Assembly (NCBI RefSeq): GCF_030345715.1 | Contig: NZ_JAUASX010000008.1 | Span: 62,001-126,000, forward strand | Reading direction: 5' to 3' | Source of the DNA: Solimonas sp. SE-A11 | GTDB taxonomy: Bacteria > Pseudomonadota > Gammaproteobacteria > Nevskiales > Nevskiaceae | Length of the DNA stretch: 64,000 nt | Shown here: in pieces, positions 26,205-35,280 of the stretch | Numbering within the stretch: position 1 is the stretch's first letter | Layout: each line of letters starts with the position of its first letter | Program-made: the position numbers and the translations under genes | Notes under the pieces: generated by a model | What the model was told of the DNA's origin: nothing | Seen by the model: only the letters and a program-made list of their open reading frames with translations | Database searches by the model: none

Positions 26205-26232
26205 ACAAACCCCGCCTCTGGCGGGGTTTTGT
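26205..26232 (+). terminator. Rho-independent terminator after the hydrolase gene
   Basis: ACAAACCCCGCC, TCTG, GGCGGGGTTTTGT forms a strong stem with a T run built into its 3' arm. It would work in both directions. Confidence 0.88.
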
Positions 26233-26324
26233 CGTTTCTGGTGCCGTTAACCCCATTGGATGAAGAGTCACAGCCCTCGCGCCCGTGATAATCGACCTAT
26301 AGCCCCTAGCCGGATGCCCCACTC

Positions 26325-28643
26325 GTGAACCTGGCGCTGACCGAAGACCAGATCCTGATCCGCGACGCCGCCGAGAACTTCCTCGCCGACGTCAGCACCT
26401 CCTCCGCCGTGCGCGCCGCCATGGAAAGCGCCGCCGGCTACGACGAGGACGTTTGGCAGCGCATCGGCGCCGAGCTGGGCTGGTGCGCGCTGGCGATCCC
26501 CGAGGACTGCGGTGGGCTGGGCCTGGGTCCGGTGGAGCTGACGCTGGTGCTGGAGCAGATGGGCCGACGCCTGCTCTGTGCGCCGTTCTTCTCCACGGTC
26601 TGCCTGGCGGCGAACCTGCTGCAGGAAACCGCCAGCGAGGCGGCGCGCCAGCGCTTCCTCGGCGCCATCGCCGAAGGCAGCCTGAGCGCCACCGCGCCGC
26701 TGCCCAGCAGCCTCGACTGGCGCGATGCCGCCGCCGAGCTGGAAGCGGTGCAGGACGGCGAGGGCTGGAAGCTCAGCGGCCACGTCGCGCGCGTGCCCGA
26801 CGGCGCCAATGTCGGCTGGCTGTTCCTGCCGGCCAAGCTCCCCGGCGGCGGCCACGGCCTCTTCGCGCTGCGCAATGACGACGAGGGCCTGGCGATCCAG
26901 CAGCTCAACGGCTGGGACCAGACGCGCCGCTTCGCGCGGCTGGACCTCAACGGCGTCTCCGCCGACCGCATCGACGAGCCCTCGCGCTTCGCGGACGGCA
27001 TCGCCCGTGCCGCCGCGCTGGCACGTCTCTACATCGCTGCCGAGCAGCTCGGCAGCGCGCAGACCTGCCTCGACCTCACCGTGGCCTACACCGCCACGCG
27101 CAAGCAGTTCGGCCGTGTCATCGCCTCGTTCCAGGCGGTGAAGCACCGCTGCGCGCTGATGATGGTGCGCGTGGAGGAGCTGCGTTCCGCCGTCGCGGGT
27201 GCGGCGGCCGTCGCCGCCTCCGGCGCCGACACGCGCAAGCTGGACATGGAAACCGGCATGGCGCGCTCGCTCGCCGCCGACAGCCTGTTCTGGTGCGCGC
27301 AGGAAGCGATCCAGCTGCATGGCGGCGTCGGCTTCACCTGGGAGTACGACCCGCAGCTCTACTTCAAGCGCGCGCAGGCCAGCAGCCATTGGCTGGGCAC
27401 GGCCGATGCCCTGCGTGCCCGCATCGCCGAAGGCGTGATCGAGGCCGCGGCCCAGGAAGACGCGCCGGCCACCGCGAACAACCCGGACGAGGCCTTCCGC
27501 GCCGAGGTCGCCGGCTGGATGCGTGAGCACCTCAGCGGCCGATTCGCGTCCCTGAAGCACCGTGGTGGCCCCGGCGACGAGGAGGCCTTTCCCGAGCTGC
27601 GCAAGGACTGGGAGCGCGAGCTCGCTGCCGGCGGCTGGACCTGCGTGGGCTGGCCGAAGGAGGCCGGTGGCCGCGGCCTGAGCATCCAGCAGCAGGTGAT
27701 CTTCCACGAGGAATACGCACGTGCCGGCGGTCCCGGCCGCATGGGGCACATCGGCGAGGGCCTGATGGGCCCCGCGCTGATCCGCTACGGCAGCGACCGG
27801 CAGAAGGCACGTTTCCTGCCACGCATCGTCGACGGCACCGAGTTCTGGGCGCAGGGCTATTCCGAGCCCAATGCCGGCTCCGATCTCGCCAACGTGCAGA
27901 CGCGCTGCTGGCAGGAGGCCGATGGCTCCTGGCGCGTACAGGGCCAGAAGATTTGGACCTCGCTGGCGCACGAGTCGGAGTGGATCTTCGTGCTGGCGCG
28001 CTGCGAGCCCGGCAGCAAGGGCAACAAGGGCCTGGCCTTCCTGCTGATGCCGCTCAAGCAGCCGGGCATCGAGATCCGCCCGATCAAGCAGCTCGGTGGC
28101 GGCTCGGAGTTCAACGAGGTGTTCTTCGACGGCGCCGTGGCGCAGGCCGAGCACATCGTCGGTGCCCCCGGCGAGGGCTGGAAGGTGGCCATGGGCCTGC
28201 TGGAGGCCGAACGCGGCGTGTCCACGCTGGGCCAGCAGATGCACTTCGCGCACGAGCTGGAGCTGGTGGTCCAGGCCGCGCAGGCGGCCGGCCGCACCGG
28301 CGACGCTCAGGTGCGCCAGCGCCTGGCCCAGGCCTGGTGCGGCCTGCGCGTGATGCGCTACAACGCCCTGCGCATGCTCTCCGGCGAGCAGACCCAGCTG
28401 GGCCGCGAGGCCCTGATCTACAAGTACTACTGGTCCAACTGGCACCGCGACCTGGGCAAGCTTGCCGTAGACGTGCTGGGCCCCGAGGCCGACACCGTGT
28501 CGGACGACCCGGTGATCCGCCCGCTGCAGCAGCTGTTCTTCTTCTCGCGCGCCGACACCATCTACGCCGGCACCAACGAGATCCAGCTCAACCTGATCGC
28601 CGAGCGCGGCCTGCAGATGCCGCGCGAGCCGCGCCCGGCCTGA
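26325..28643 (+). CDS. FadE34-like fused double acyl-CoA dehydrogenase
   Basis: A 772-residue protein with two complete acyl-CoA dehydrogenase domains. The N-terminal one (1 to about 375) has TRKQFGRVIASFQAVKHRC and LHGGVGFTWEYDPQLYFKRA and resembles a beta-type partner. The C-terminal one (about 385-772) has GYSEPNAGSD and the probable catalytic Glu629 in EAERG, with IYAGTNEIQLNLIAERGL at the end. This is the layout of mycobacterial FadE34, which dehydrogenates 3-oxo-cholenoyl-CoA, i.e. a C24 side chain. A bile-acid or sterol side-chain role is a reasonable inference. The GTG start at 26325 begins the family-typical MNLALTEDQ; its ribosome site is weak. Confidence 0.82.
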   Translation: MNLALTEDQILIRDAAENFLADVSTSSAVRAAMESAAGYDEDVWQRIGAELGWCALAIPEDCGGLGLGPVELTLVLEQMGRRLLCAPFFSTVCLAANLLQETASEAARQRFLGAIAEGSLSATAPLPSSLDWRDAAAELEAVQDGEGWKLSGHVARVPDGANVGWLFLPAKLPGGGHGLFALRNDDEGLAIQQLNGWDQTRRFARLDLNGVSADRIDEPSRFADGIARAAALARLYIAAEQLGSAQTCLDLTVAYTATRKQFGRVIASFQAVKHRCALMMVRVEELRSAVAGAAAVAASGADTRKLDMETGMARSLAADSLFWCAQEAIQLHGGVGFTWEYDPQLYFKRAQASSHWLGTADALRARIAEGVIEAAAQEDAPATANNPDEAFRAEVAGWMREHLSGRFASLKHRGGPGDEEAFPELRKDWERELAAGGWTCVGWPKEAGGRGLSIQQQVIFHEEYARAGGPGRMGHIGEGLMGPALIRYGSDRQKARFLPRIVDGTEFWAQGYSEPNAGSDLANVQTRCWQEADGSWRVQGQKIWTSLAHESEWIFVLARCEPGSKGNKGLAFLLMPLKQPGIEIRPIKQLGGGSEFNEVFFDGAVAQAEHIVGAPGEGWKVAMGLLEAERGVSTLGQQMHFAHELELVVQAAQAAGRTGDAQVRQRLAQAWCGLRVMRYNALRMLSGEQTQLGREALIYKYYWSNWHRDLGKLAVDVLGPEADTVSDDPVIRPLQQLFFFSRADTIYAGTNEIQLNLIAERGLQMPREPRPA

Positions 28644-28650
28644 TTTTCCA

Positions 28651-28681
28651 ACGTAAACCGGGCCTTTGGCCCGGTTTACGT
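28651..28681 (+). terminator. Hairpin terminator after the fused dehydrogenase
   Basis: CGTAAACCGGGCC, TTT, GGCCCGGTTTACG is a perfect 13-base-pair stem. Only two T follow it, so termination on this strand may be partial. Confidence 0.65.
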
Positions 28682-28777
28682 TGCACCAGAATGGTGAATC
28701 CTCGTCTTTACGCACGAGGCTAGGCCTTGTCCGGGGCGGGCAGACTCCGGGTACTGGAAATTCCTACAGGACCGTTC

Positions 28778-29575
28778 ATGACCGCGACCCCCTCCGCCCC
28801 GCCGCCCTACGTGCCGGCCCATGGCCTGCTCAAGGGCAAGTCGGTGCTGATCACCGCCGCCGCCGGTGGTGGCATCGGCTATGCCGCCGCCAAGCGCTGC
28901 CTGGAGGAGGGCGCACGCGCCCTGATGCTGTCCGACATCCACCCGCGCCGCACCGACGAGGCCGCCCAGGCCCTGGCCAAGGAGTTCCCGCAGGCCCAGG
29001 TCTTCGGCCAGGTCGGCAACGTCGCGGTGGAGGCCGACGTGCAGGCCCTGGTGGACGCGGCCGAGGACAAGCTCGGCGGTGTCGACGTGCTGATCAACAA
29101 CGCCGGACTCGGCGGCAGCAAGCGCGTGGTCGACATGACCGACGAGGAATGGAACAAGGTGCTGGACGTGACCCTCACCGGCACCTTCCGCATGACCCGC
29201 GCCGTGCTGAAGAAGATGCAGCCGCGCGGCCGCGGCGCCATCGTCAACAACGCCTCGGTGCTGGGCTGGCGCGCGCAGAAGGAACAGGCCCACTACGCTG
29301 CCGCCAAGGCCGGCGTGATGGCGCTGACGCGCTGCTCCGCGCTGGAAGCGGCCGACTACGGCATCCGCATCAACGCCGTGTCGCCGTCCATCGTGTTCCA
29401 CGACCACCTGCGCAAGAGCGCCCCCGAGGCCCTGCTCAACGAGCTCGCCAGCCGTGAGGCCTTCGGCCGCGGTGCCGAGGCCTTCGAGATCGCCAACGTG
29501 ATGGTCTTCCTGGCCTCGGAATACGCCTCCTATCTCGTGGGCGAGGTCATCTCCGCCTCCTCGCAGCGGTCCTGA
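28778..29575 (+). CDS. ipdF: IpdF, hydroxyacyl-CoA dehydrogenase of C/D-ring degradation
   Basis: A 265-residue SDR with the unusual nucleotide motif TAAAGGGIG (26-34) instead of TGxxxGIG, NNAG (107-110), Ser160, Tyr173 and Lys177. LLKGKSVLITAAAG, NNASVLGWRAQKEQAHYAAAKAGVMALTRCSALEAADYG and RINAVSPSI follow mycobacterial IpdF closely. IpdF oxidises the 5-hydroxyl of the HIP-CoA-derived intermediate to the ketone that EchA20 then hydrolyses. It is the first gene of a group with a MaoC hydratase and a thiolase. Confidence 0.85.
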   Translation: MTATPSAPPPYVPAHGLLKGKSVLITAAAGGGIGYAAAKRCLEEGARALMLSDIHPRRTDEAAQALAKEFPQAQVFGQVGNVAVEADVQALVDAAEDKLGGVDVLINNAGLGGSKRVVDMTDEEWNKVLDVTLTGTFRMTRAVLKKMQPRGRGAIVNNASVLGWRAQKEQAHYAAAKAGVMALTRCSALEAADYGIRINAVSPSIVFHDHLRKSAPEALLNELASREAFGRGAEAFEIANVMVFLASEYASYLVGEVISASSQRS

Positions 29576-29588
29576 TAAAAACGACTCC

Positions 29589-30044
29589 ATGGCTACCCTT
29601 TTCGAAACCGCAGAGTCCATCCTCGAGTCCATCGGCAATCCGCTGGATGTGAGCAATTGGGTAGAGGTCACCCAGGAGCGCATCAACCTCTTCGCCGATG
29701 CCACCGACGATCACCAGTGGATCCACGTGGACGCCGCCAAGGCGAAGGACGGCCCATTCGGCAGCTGCATCGCCCATGGCTACCTGACGCTGTCGCTGGC
29801 CTCGCGTTTCCTGCCGGAGATCGTCGATGTGCGCATGAAGATGGGCGTCAACTACGGCTGCGACAAGGTGCGCTTCCCGGCGCCGGTGAAGGTCGGCTCG
29901 CGCATTCGCGGCCGGGGTGACCTGATCGCCGCCGAGCGCACCAAGGACGGTGGCGTGCAGGCCACCATCCGCGTGACGGTGGAGATCGAGGGCGAGGCCA
30001 AGCCGGCCTGCATCGCCGACACCATCTCCCGCTACTACTTTTGA
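29589..30044 (+). CDS. MaoC-like (R)-specific enoyl-CoA hydratase
   Basis: A 151-residue single hotdog-fold hydratase. FADATDDHQWIHVD carries the hydratase pair, probably Asp41 and His46, and GSCIAHGYLTLSLASRFLPE follows as in NodN/MaoC enzymes. It hydrates a trans-2-enoyl-CoA to the (3R)-hydroxyacyl-CoA, which suits an MFE-2-like dehydrogenase such as the one at 23856. It starts 13 bases after ipdF and belongs to the same transcript. Confidence 0.83.
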   Translation: MATLFETAESILESIGNPLDVSNWVEVTQERINLFADATDDHQWIHVDAAKAKDGPFGSCIAHGYLTLSLASRFLPEIVDVRMKMGVNYGCDKVRFPAPVKVGSRIRGRGDLIAAERTKDGGVQATIRVTVEIEGEAKPACIADTISRYYF

Positions 30045-30138
30045 GTGAAGCTGGGCGCCCGGGCAGGGCGTACCGTTGTTCACTGACCCCTTAGGCGTGG
30101 CCGGGCAAAACCCGGCCGCAACCCCGGAGAAACTGGTA

Positions 30139-31344
30139 ATGAACGAAGCAGTCATCGTCTCGGTCGCACGCACCGGCATCGGCAAGGCCTTCCGGGGCGC
30201 CTTCAACGACACCGAAGCCCCGGTGCTGGGCGGTGCCGTGGTCAAGGCCGTGGTGGAACGCGCCAAGGTCGATCCGGCGCAGGTCGATGACGTGCTGATC
30301 GGCTGCGCCGCCCAGCAGGGTACCCAGGCCTACAACCTCGGCCGCCTGGTCGCCTATACCGGCGGCCTGCCCGACACGGTTTCCGGAATGACGCTGGACC
30401 GCCAGTGCTCCTCCGGCCTGCAGACCATCGCCATCGCCGCCAAGAACATCATGGTGGGCGAGCAGGACATCGTCGTCGCTGGTGGCCTGGAATCGATCTC
30501 GCTGGTGCAGAACAAGCACAAGAACTCCTACCGCTTCGTCTCCGAGGCGGTGCTGGCGGCGCAGCCCACCGCCTACATCCAGATGATCGAGACCGCCGAG
30601 ATCGTCGCCGAGCGCTACGGCATCAGCCGCCAGGCCCAGGACGAATACTCCGCGGAAAGCCAGAAGCGCACCGCCGCCGCTCAGGCCGCCGGCCTGTTCA
30701 ACGACGAGATCGTGCCGCTGACGGTGCAGAAGCAGCTGTTCGACAAGGAAGGCAATCCCACCACCAAGGAAACGGTGACGCTGGCCAAAGACGAGGGCAA
30801 CCGCCCGGACACCAGCTTCGAGAGCCTGTCGGCCCTCAAGCCGGTTTGGAAGGACGGCAAGTTCGTGCAGCTCGGCAAGCACATCACCGCTGGCAACGCC
30901 TCGCAGCTGTCCGACGGCGCCGCCGCCGCCCTGCTGATGAGCCGCAAGGCTGCGCAGGAGCGTGGCCTGCAGCCTTTGGGCATCTACCGCGGCTTTGCCG
31001 TGGCCGGCTGCAAGCCGGACGAGATGGGCATCGGTCCTGTTTTCGCCATTCCCAAGCTGCTGGCCAAGCACGGCCTCAAGGTTTCCGACATCGGCCTGTG
31101 GGAGCTCAACGAGGCTTTCGCCTGTCAGGTCATCTACTGCCGCGACAAGCTCGGCATCCCGCATGACCGTCTCAACGTCAACGGTGGCGCCATCGCCATC
31201 GGCCATCCCTTCGGCATGAGCGGCGCCCGCATGGTCGGCCATGCCCTGATCGAAGGCCGCCGCCGCGGCGTGAAGTACGTGGTCACCACGATGTGCATCG
31301 GCGGCGGCATGGGTGCCGCCGCACTGTTCGAAATCGCCGCCTGA
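30139..31344 (+). CDS. Thiolase (acetyl-CoA acyltransferase)
   Basis: A 401-residue degradative thiolase with Cys90 ([10 protein letters not shown]), His356 ([14 protein letters not shown]) and Cys386 ([10 protein letters not shown]), the complete catalytic set. It completes a beta-oxidation round after the MaoC hydratase and a dehydrogenase. It differs from FadA6 in this window (the loop [12 protein letters not shown] and the end AALFEIAA), so it acts on a different acyl chain, possibly the steroid side chain or the methyl-oxo-octanedioyl-CoA remnant. The stem GGCCGGG-CAAAA-CCCGGCC at 30099-30117 lies just before the ribosome site GGAGAAAC. Confidence 0.82.
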   Translation: MNEAVIVSVARTGIGKAFRGAFNDTEAPVLGGAVVKAVVERAKVDPAQVDDVLIGCAAQQGTQAYNLGRLVAYTGGLPDTVSGMTLDRQCSSGLQTIAIAAKNIMVGEQDIVVAGGLESISLVQNKHKNSYRFVSEAVLAAQPTAYIQMIETAEIVAERYGISRQAQDEYSAESQKRTAAAQAAGLFNDEIVPLTVQKQLFDKEGNPTTKETVTLAKDEGNRPDTSFESLSALKPVWKDGKFVQLGKHITAGNASQLSDGAAAALLMSRKAAQERGLQPLGIYRGFAVAGCKPDEMGIGPVFAIPKLLAKHGLKVSDIGLWELNEAFACQVIYCRDKLGIPHDRLNVNGGAIAIGHPFGMSGARMVGHALIEGRRRGVKYVVTTMCIGGGMGAAALFEIAA

Positions 31345-31480
31345 GACCTGGCAACAGGTTTCCAAAGAAGAGCGGCTAGCGCGAAAGCGGCAGGCACCCG
31401 GTACAGCGTGTCGCCGTCCTCGCAGGGCTGATGTGGAACACCCGGCAAAGACCGGGTTGAAACAAGAGGAGAAGTTCGTC

Positions 31481-32623
31481 ATGAATCGAATGACGTCGAC
31501 GCTGGAGTCATCCACGCCCGTCAGGAGTTCCTACCGCAGTGGCTGGCCTTCGGTGCTGTTCGCCGTGGCCGTGGCCGGTGCTGCGGCTTACGCGTTCTCG
31601 CACCGCCCGCCGCCGCCGTTCGCGCCGACGCAGGTGCAGGCGGACCGCATCCAGATCAACGGCGTCGCCAGCGCCGGCACCCGCCTGGTCGCCGTGGGCG
31701 AGTTGGGCCGCATCCTGATCTCCGACGACGGCAAGGCCGGCTGGCGCGAAGCCACGGTCGACAAGCCGCGCGGCTCCACGCTGACCCAGGTGCTGTCCAT
31801 CGACGGCGCCGTGCTGGCCGTCGGCCATGACGGCTGGATCCTGCGCAGCGAGGACCAGGGCCAGACCTGGAAGGAAATGGAGTTCGTCGCCGAGGGCGAC
31901 CCCCTGCTTGGCCTCGCCGGCCCCTACGACGGCAAGCTCTTCGCCTTCGGCTCCTTCGGCCTGTTCCTGACCTCCACCGACGGCGGCAAGACCTGGACCA
32001 AGGAAAAGCTCGCCGAGGAAGGCGCCGCCCCGGCCGCCGCCGCGGCTGCTCCGGCAGCGGCGGAAGCCGCCGCGCCGGCCGAGGAAGATCCCTGGGCCGA
32101 TCCCTTCGCCAACATCGGCCAGGCCGACGAGGGCATCGGCGACCGCCACCTCAACGGGATGACGCGCGCCGCCGACGGCAGCCTCTGGCTGGTGGGCGAG
32201 CGCGGCCTGCTGCTGCAGTCCAAGGACAAGGGCGCCACCTGGAAGGACCACGGCGGCGTCTACGCCGGCTCCTTCTTCGGCATCCTGTCGCTGCCTTCCC
32301 GCGGCCTGTTGGCCTACGGCATGCGCGGCAACGCCTACTACAGCACCGACAGCGGCCAGACCTGGACCAAGAGCAGGATTCCCGAGGCACTGTCGCTGTT
32401 CTCGGGCGCGGTTACCGCGCAGAACGAGGTGATCCTGGTCGGCGCCAGCAACGCCGTGTTCGTCTCGCGCGACGGTGGCATCAGCTTCACCCGCATGTCG
32501 CCCGTCAACCAGAAGAGCCTCACCGCCGTACTGCCGCTGGCCAGTGGTGACATCGTCACCGCCGGCGAGGGCGGCGTCGAACTGGGCGGACTCAATGCGC
32601 AGCCGAAGGGAGTCACCCCGTGA
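31481..32623 (+). CDS. YCF48/BNR-repeat beta-propeller protein, partner of the RND transporter
   Basis: A 380-residue envelope protein. Residues about 22-40 form a membrane anchor (WPSVLFAVAVAGAAAYAF), and the rest should face the periplasm. Repeats of the type LAVGHDGWILRSEDQGQTWKE, FGSFGLFLTSTDGGKTWTK, VGERGLLLQSKDKGATWKD and YGMRGNAYYSTDSGQTWTK make a BNR/YCF48-like propeller. An Ala-rich, acidic linker sits near 180-205. Genes of this kind regularly precede MMPL-type RND permeases in steroid and terpenoid degraders. Here the stop overlaps the permease start (GTGA), so the products probably form one transport complex. Confidence 0.75.
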   Translation: MNRMTSTLESSTPVRSSYRSGWPSVLFAVAVAGAAAYAFSHRPPPPFAPTQVQADRIQINGVASAGTRLVAVGELGRILISDDGKAGWREATVDKPRGSTLTQVLSIDGAVLAVGHDGWILRSEDQGQTWKEMEFVAEGDPLLGLAGPYDGKLFAFGSFGLFLTSTDGGKTWTKEKLAEEGAAPAAAAAAPAAAEAAAPAEEDPWADPFANIGQADEGIGDRHLNGMTRAADGSLWLVGERGLLLQSKDKGATWKDHGGVYAGSFFGILSLPSRGLLAYGMRGNAYYSTDSGQTWTKSRIPEALSLFSGAVTAQNEVILVGASNAVFVSRDGGISFTRMSPVNQKSLTAVLPLASGDIVTAGEGGVELGGLNAQPKGVTP

Positions 32624-35007
32624 GCAACGCCAGCAAGATGGAAAAATTCGTCGGCGGCATCGCCGACATCCTCATCGGCCGCCGCAAGCTTCTTGCGGTG
32701 ATCTTCGCCATCGTCACCGTGCTGTTCGCCGGCAGCGCCACGCGCGTCAAGCTCGATCCGGGCTTCCTGAAGCTGATCCCGATCAAGCATGAGTACATGC
32801 GTACGATGATGGATTACATGCGCGATTTCTCCGGCGCCAACACGCTGCTGGTGAACCTGCGCTGGAAGGGCGAGGGCGACATCTACAACAAGGAGTTCAT
32901 GGATGCCCTGCAGGGCGCCACGGACGAGGTGTTCTACATCCCCGGCGTCAACCGCACCAAGGTGTCGTCGCTGTTCACGCCCAGCACCTACTACATCGAG
33001 ATCACCGAGCAGGGCTTCAACGGCGAGCCGGTGGTGCCAGCCAAGTACTCGGGTACGCCCGAGGAACTGGAGCAGGTACGCAAGAACGTGGCGCTGTCCG
33101 GCCAGATCGGCCTGATCGTGGCCAACGACCTCAAGGGCGCCATGATCCGCGCCGACCTGCAGGACTACGACCCGAGCAAGGGCCAGGAAGGCCAGCGCGT
33201 CGACTACTGGGAGGTGCAGCAGAAGCTCACCGAGATCCGCCAGAAGTTCGAGAACCAGAACGTCGAGGTCAACATCATCGGCTTCGCGCGCCTGCTCGGA
33301 GACGTCATCTACGGCCTGCTCGGCGTGTTCATCTTCTTCGGCGTCGCCTTCCTGATCACCATGGCGCTGCTGTACTGGTACACGCGCTCGGTGCGCCTCA
33401 CCGTAGTGGCCCTGATCGTGGCGCTGCTGCCGGTGCTGTGGCTGATCGGTACGCTGCCGCTGATCGGCTTCGGTATCGACCCGATGTCGATCCTGGTGCC
33501 CTTCCTGATCTTCTCCATCGGCGTGTCGCACGCCGTGCAGATGACCAATGCCTGGCGCCAGGAGGTGGTGGCCGGGGCCACCGCCGTGGAAGCCTCGCGC
33601 GCCGCCTTCTGCAAGCTGTTCATCCCCGGCGCCGTGGCCCTGCTGACCAACGCCTTGGGCTTCGCGGTGATTATGTTCATCGACATCCCCATCGTGCACG
33701 AGCTGGGCATCACCGCTTGCCTCGGCGTGCTGCTGATGATCGTCACCAACAAGATGATCCTGCCGATCATCCTGACCCGCGTGAAGCTCGAAGAGTCCAG
33801 CCGCCAGCACTCGCTGCGTGGCCCCTCGCCGCTGATGGGTGGCCTGTGGAAGGCGCTGGCGCGCTGCGCCGAGCCGCGCACCGCGCTGATCGTGTTCGCC
33901 GTCTGCGCCGTGCTGCTGGTGGTCACCACCATGGCCTCGCGCAAGATGGTGATCGGTGACTCCGGCAAGGGCGTTCCCGAGTTGCGTCATGACTCGCGCT
34001 ACAACTACGACGATCGCGCCATCAACAGCAGCTACAACATCGGCACCGATGTGCTGACCGTGATCGCCGAGGCCAAGGACTTCGAGGGTGACTCCTGCCT
34101 GCACTACGACGTCGTCGACCTGATCGACCGCTTCGAGCTGTACGTGCGCGGCATCGACGGCGTGCAGTCCGTGACCAGCGTCGCCGGCATCGGCAAGCTG
34201 GTGATCTCCGCGTTCAACGAAGGCAACCCCCGCTACCGTGCGCTGCCGCGCACGCAGACCGGCCTGTCCACCGGTTCCAAGGCCTTCGATCCCAACCTGG
34301 GCCTGAACAACGAGAGCTGCCGTGCGATCCAGGTATTGATCTTCATGAAGAACCATGACGGCACGGTCATCGCCCATGCCGTCGAGGAGATCAAGAAGTT
34401 CATCGCCGCCAATCCGACCAAGGGCGTCAACCTGCGCCTGGCCTCGGGCAACGTCGGTGTCATGGCCGCCACCAACGAGGCGGTGGGTTCGGCCGAGGTG
34501 ACGATGCTGGCGGCCATCTTCGGCGCCTTGGCGTTGCTCTGCCTGATCACCTTCCGCTCCTTCGCCGCGGTGATCTGCATCATCGTGCCGCTGACCATGG
34601 TGTCGATCTTCTGCAACGCCCTGATGGCGGTGCTGGGCATCGGCCTGAAGGTGGCGACGCTGCCGGTGGTGGCCCTGGGCGTGGGCGTGGGCGTGGACTA
34701 CGGCATCTACCTGTTCGAGCGCATCCAGCACTCCCTGGACGAGGGCGTGGACTTCCGCAGCGCCTTCTACGACGCCATGCGCCAGCGCGGCACCGCAGCG
34801 GTGTTCACCGCCATCACCATGGCTATCGGCGTCGGCACCTGGGCGTTCTCCGCGCTCAAGTTCCAGGCCGACATGGGCATCCTGCTGGCCTTCATGTTCC
34901 TGGTGAATATGCTTGGCGCCATCTGCCTGCTGCCGGCGCTGGGGGCCTGGTTTTACAAGGGGCAGGGCCGTCCGCTGGCGACAGGGAAGGCGGCTGAAGT
35001 CGGCTAA
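32620..35007 (+). CDS. RND superfamily (MMPL/HAE2-like) transporter
   Basis: A 795-residue inner-membrane protein with the doubled RND layout. TM1 is at about 21-42, followed by a large periplasmic loop with soluble domain. A five-helix bundle starts at about 225 (GDVIYGLLGVFIFFGVAFLI), then comes a second TM1-like helix near 425 with a second loop, and a final bundle from about 625 (EVTMLAAIFGALALLCLITF), with VVALGVGVGVDYGIYLFERI near the proton relay. Relatives move hydrophobic molecules such as lipids, hopanoids and sterols. In this context steroid uptake or export is plausible. GTG 32620 overlaps the propeller gene stop. Confidence 0.82.
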   Translation: MSNASKMEKFVGGIADILIGRRKLLAVIFAIVTVLFAGSATRVKLDPGFLKLIPIKHEYMRTMMDYMRDFSGANTLLVNLRWKGEGDIYNKEFMDALQGATDEVFYIPGVNRTKVSSLFTPSTYYIEITEQGFNGEPVVPAKYSGTPEELEQVRKNVALSGQIGLIVANDLKGAMIRADLQDYDPSKGQEGQRVDYWEVQQKLTEIRQKFENQNVEVNIIGFARLLGDVIYGLLGVFIFFGVAFLITMALLYWYTRSVRLTVVALIVALLPVLWLIGTLPLIGFGIDPMSILVPFLIFSIGVSHAVQMTNAWRQEVVAGATAVEASRAAFCKLFIPGAVALLTNALGFAVIMFIDIPIVHELGITACLGVLLMIVTNKMILPIILTRVKLEESSRQHSLRGPSPLMGGLWKALARCAEPRTALIVFAVCAVLLVVTTMASRKMVIGDSGKGVPELRHDSRYNYDDRAINSSYNIGTDVLTVIAEAKDFEGDSCLHYDVVDLIDRFELYVRGIDGVQSVTSVAGIGKLVISAFNEGNPRYRALPRTQTGLSTGSKAFDPNLGLNNESCRAIQVLIFMKNHDGTVIAHAVEEIKKFIAANPTKGVNLRLASGNVGVMAATNEAVGSAEVTMLAAIFGALALLCLITFRSFAAVICIIVPLTMVSIFCNALMAVLGIGLKVATLPVVALGVGVGVDYGIYLFERIQHSLDEGVDFRSAFYDAMRQRGTAAVFTAITMAIGVGTWAFSALKFQADMGILLAFMFLVNMLGAICLLPALGAWFYKGQGRPLATGKAAEVG

Positions 35008-35018
35008 GTCATTGCTTT

Positions 35019-35062
35019 TTCTCCCCTCTCCCCTTGTGGGAGAGGGGCAGGGGAGAGGGGGA
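35019..35062. repeat. CCCTCTCCC family repeat, short copy
   Basis: TCTCCCCTCTCCCC, TTGTGGGAGAGGGG and CAGGGGAGAGGGGG form a purine/pyrimidine mirror hairpin right after the RND transporter gene. It is related to the longer copies at 5305 and 47426. Confidence 0.6.
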
Positions 35063-35157
35063 GCCCTCAATCGGAGGCGAGGTGTGTAACCACCAGCGCA
35101 ACATACCTCGCCCCGAGTCCCCTCCTCCAGCCGGAGAGAGATAAGATGGGGGCGCCG

Positions 35158-35269
35158 TCCATGGCGGGACTTCATCTCCTGATCCAGCCCCGGGGCGGCC
35201 CTCCATGGCCGCCCGTGATTCATCGCAGGCGATGCCATTTAGGCATCGCCAAAGCGCGATGAATCACCC
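35158..35269. repeat. Structured dispersed repeat (three-stem element), copy 1
   Basis: A hairpin GGGCGGCC-CTCCAT-GGCCGCCC-type stem (35194-35214) is followed by an outer stem GTGATTCATCGC (35215-35226) paired with GCGATGAATCAC (35256-35267). The outer stem encloses the hairpin GGCGATGCC-ATTTA-GGCATCGCC (35228-35250). A second copy with different but still pairing outer-stem bases is at 55885-55997. This copy ends within the leader of the AraC-type regulator gene. Confidence 0.75.
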
Positions 35270-35280
35270 AGGAGCAGTCA

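Noticed and set aside
32338..35238. A 966-codon open frame on the minus strand
   Set aside because: Antisense to the RND transporter; His/Asp/Gly-rich low-quality translation without any domain.
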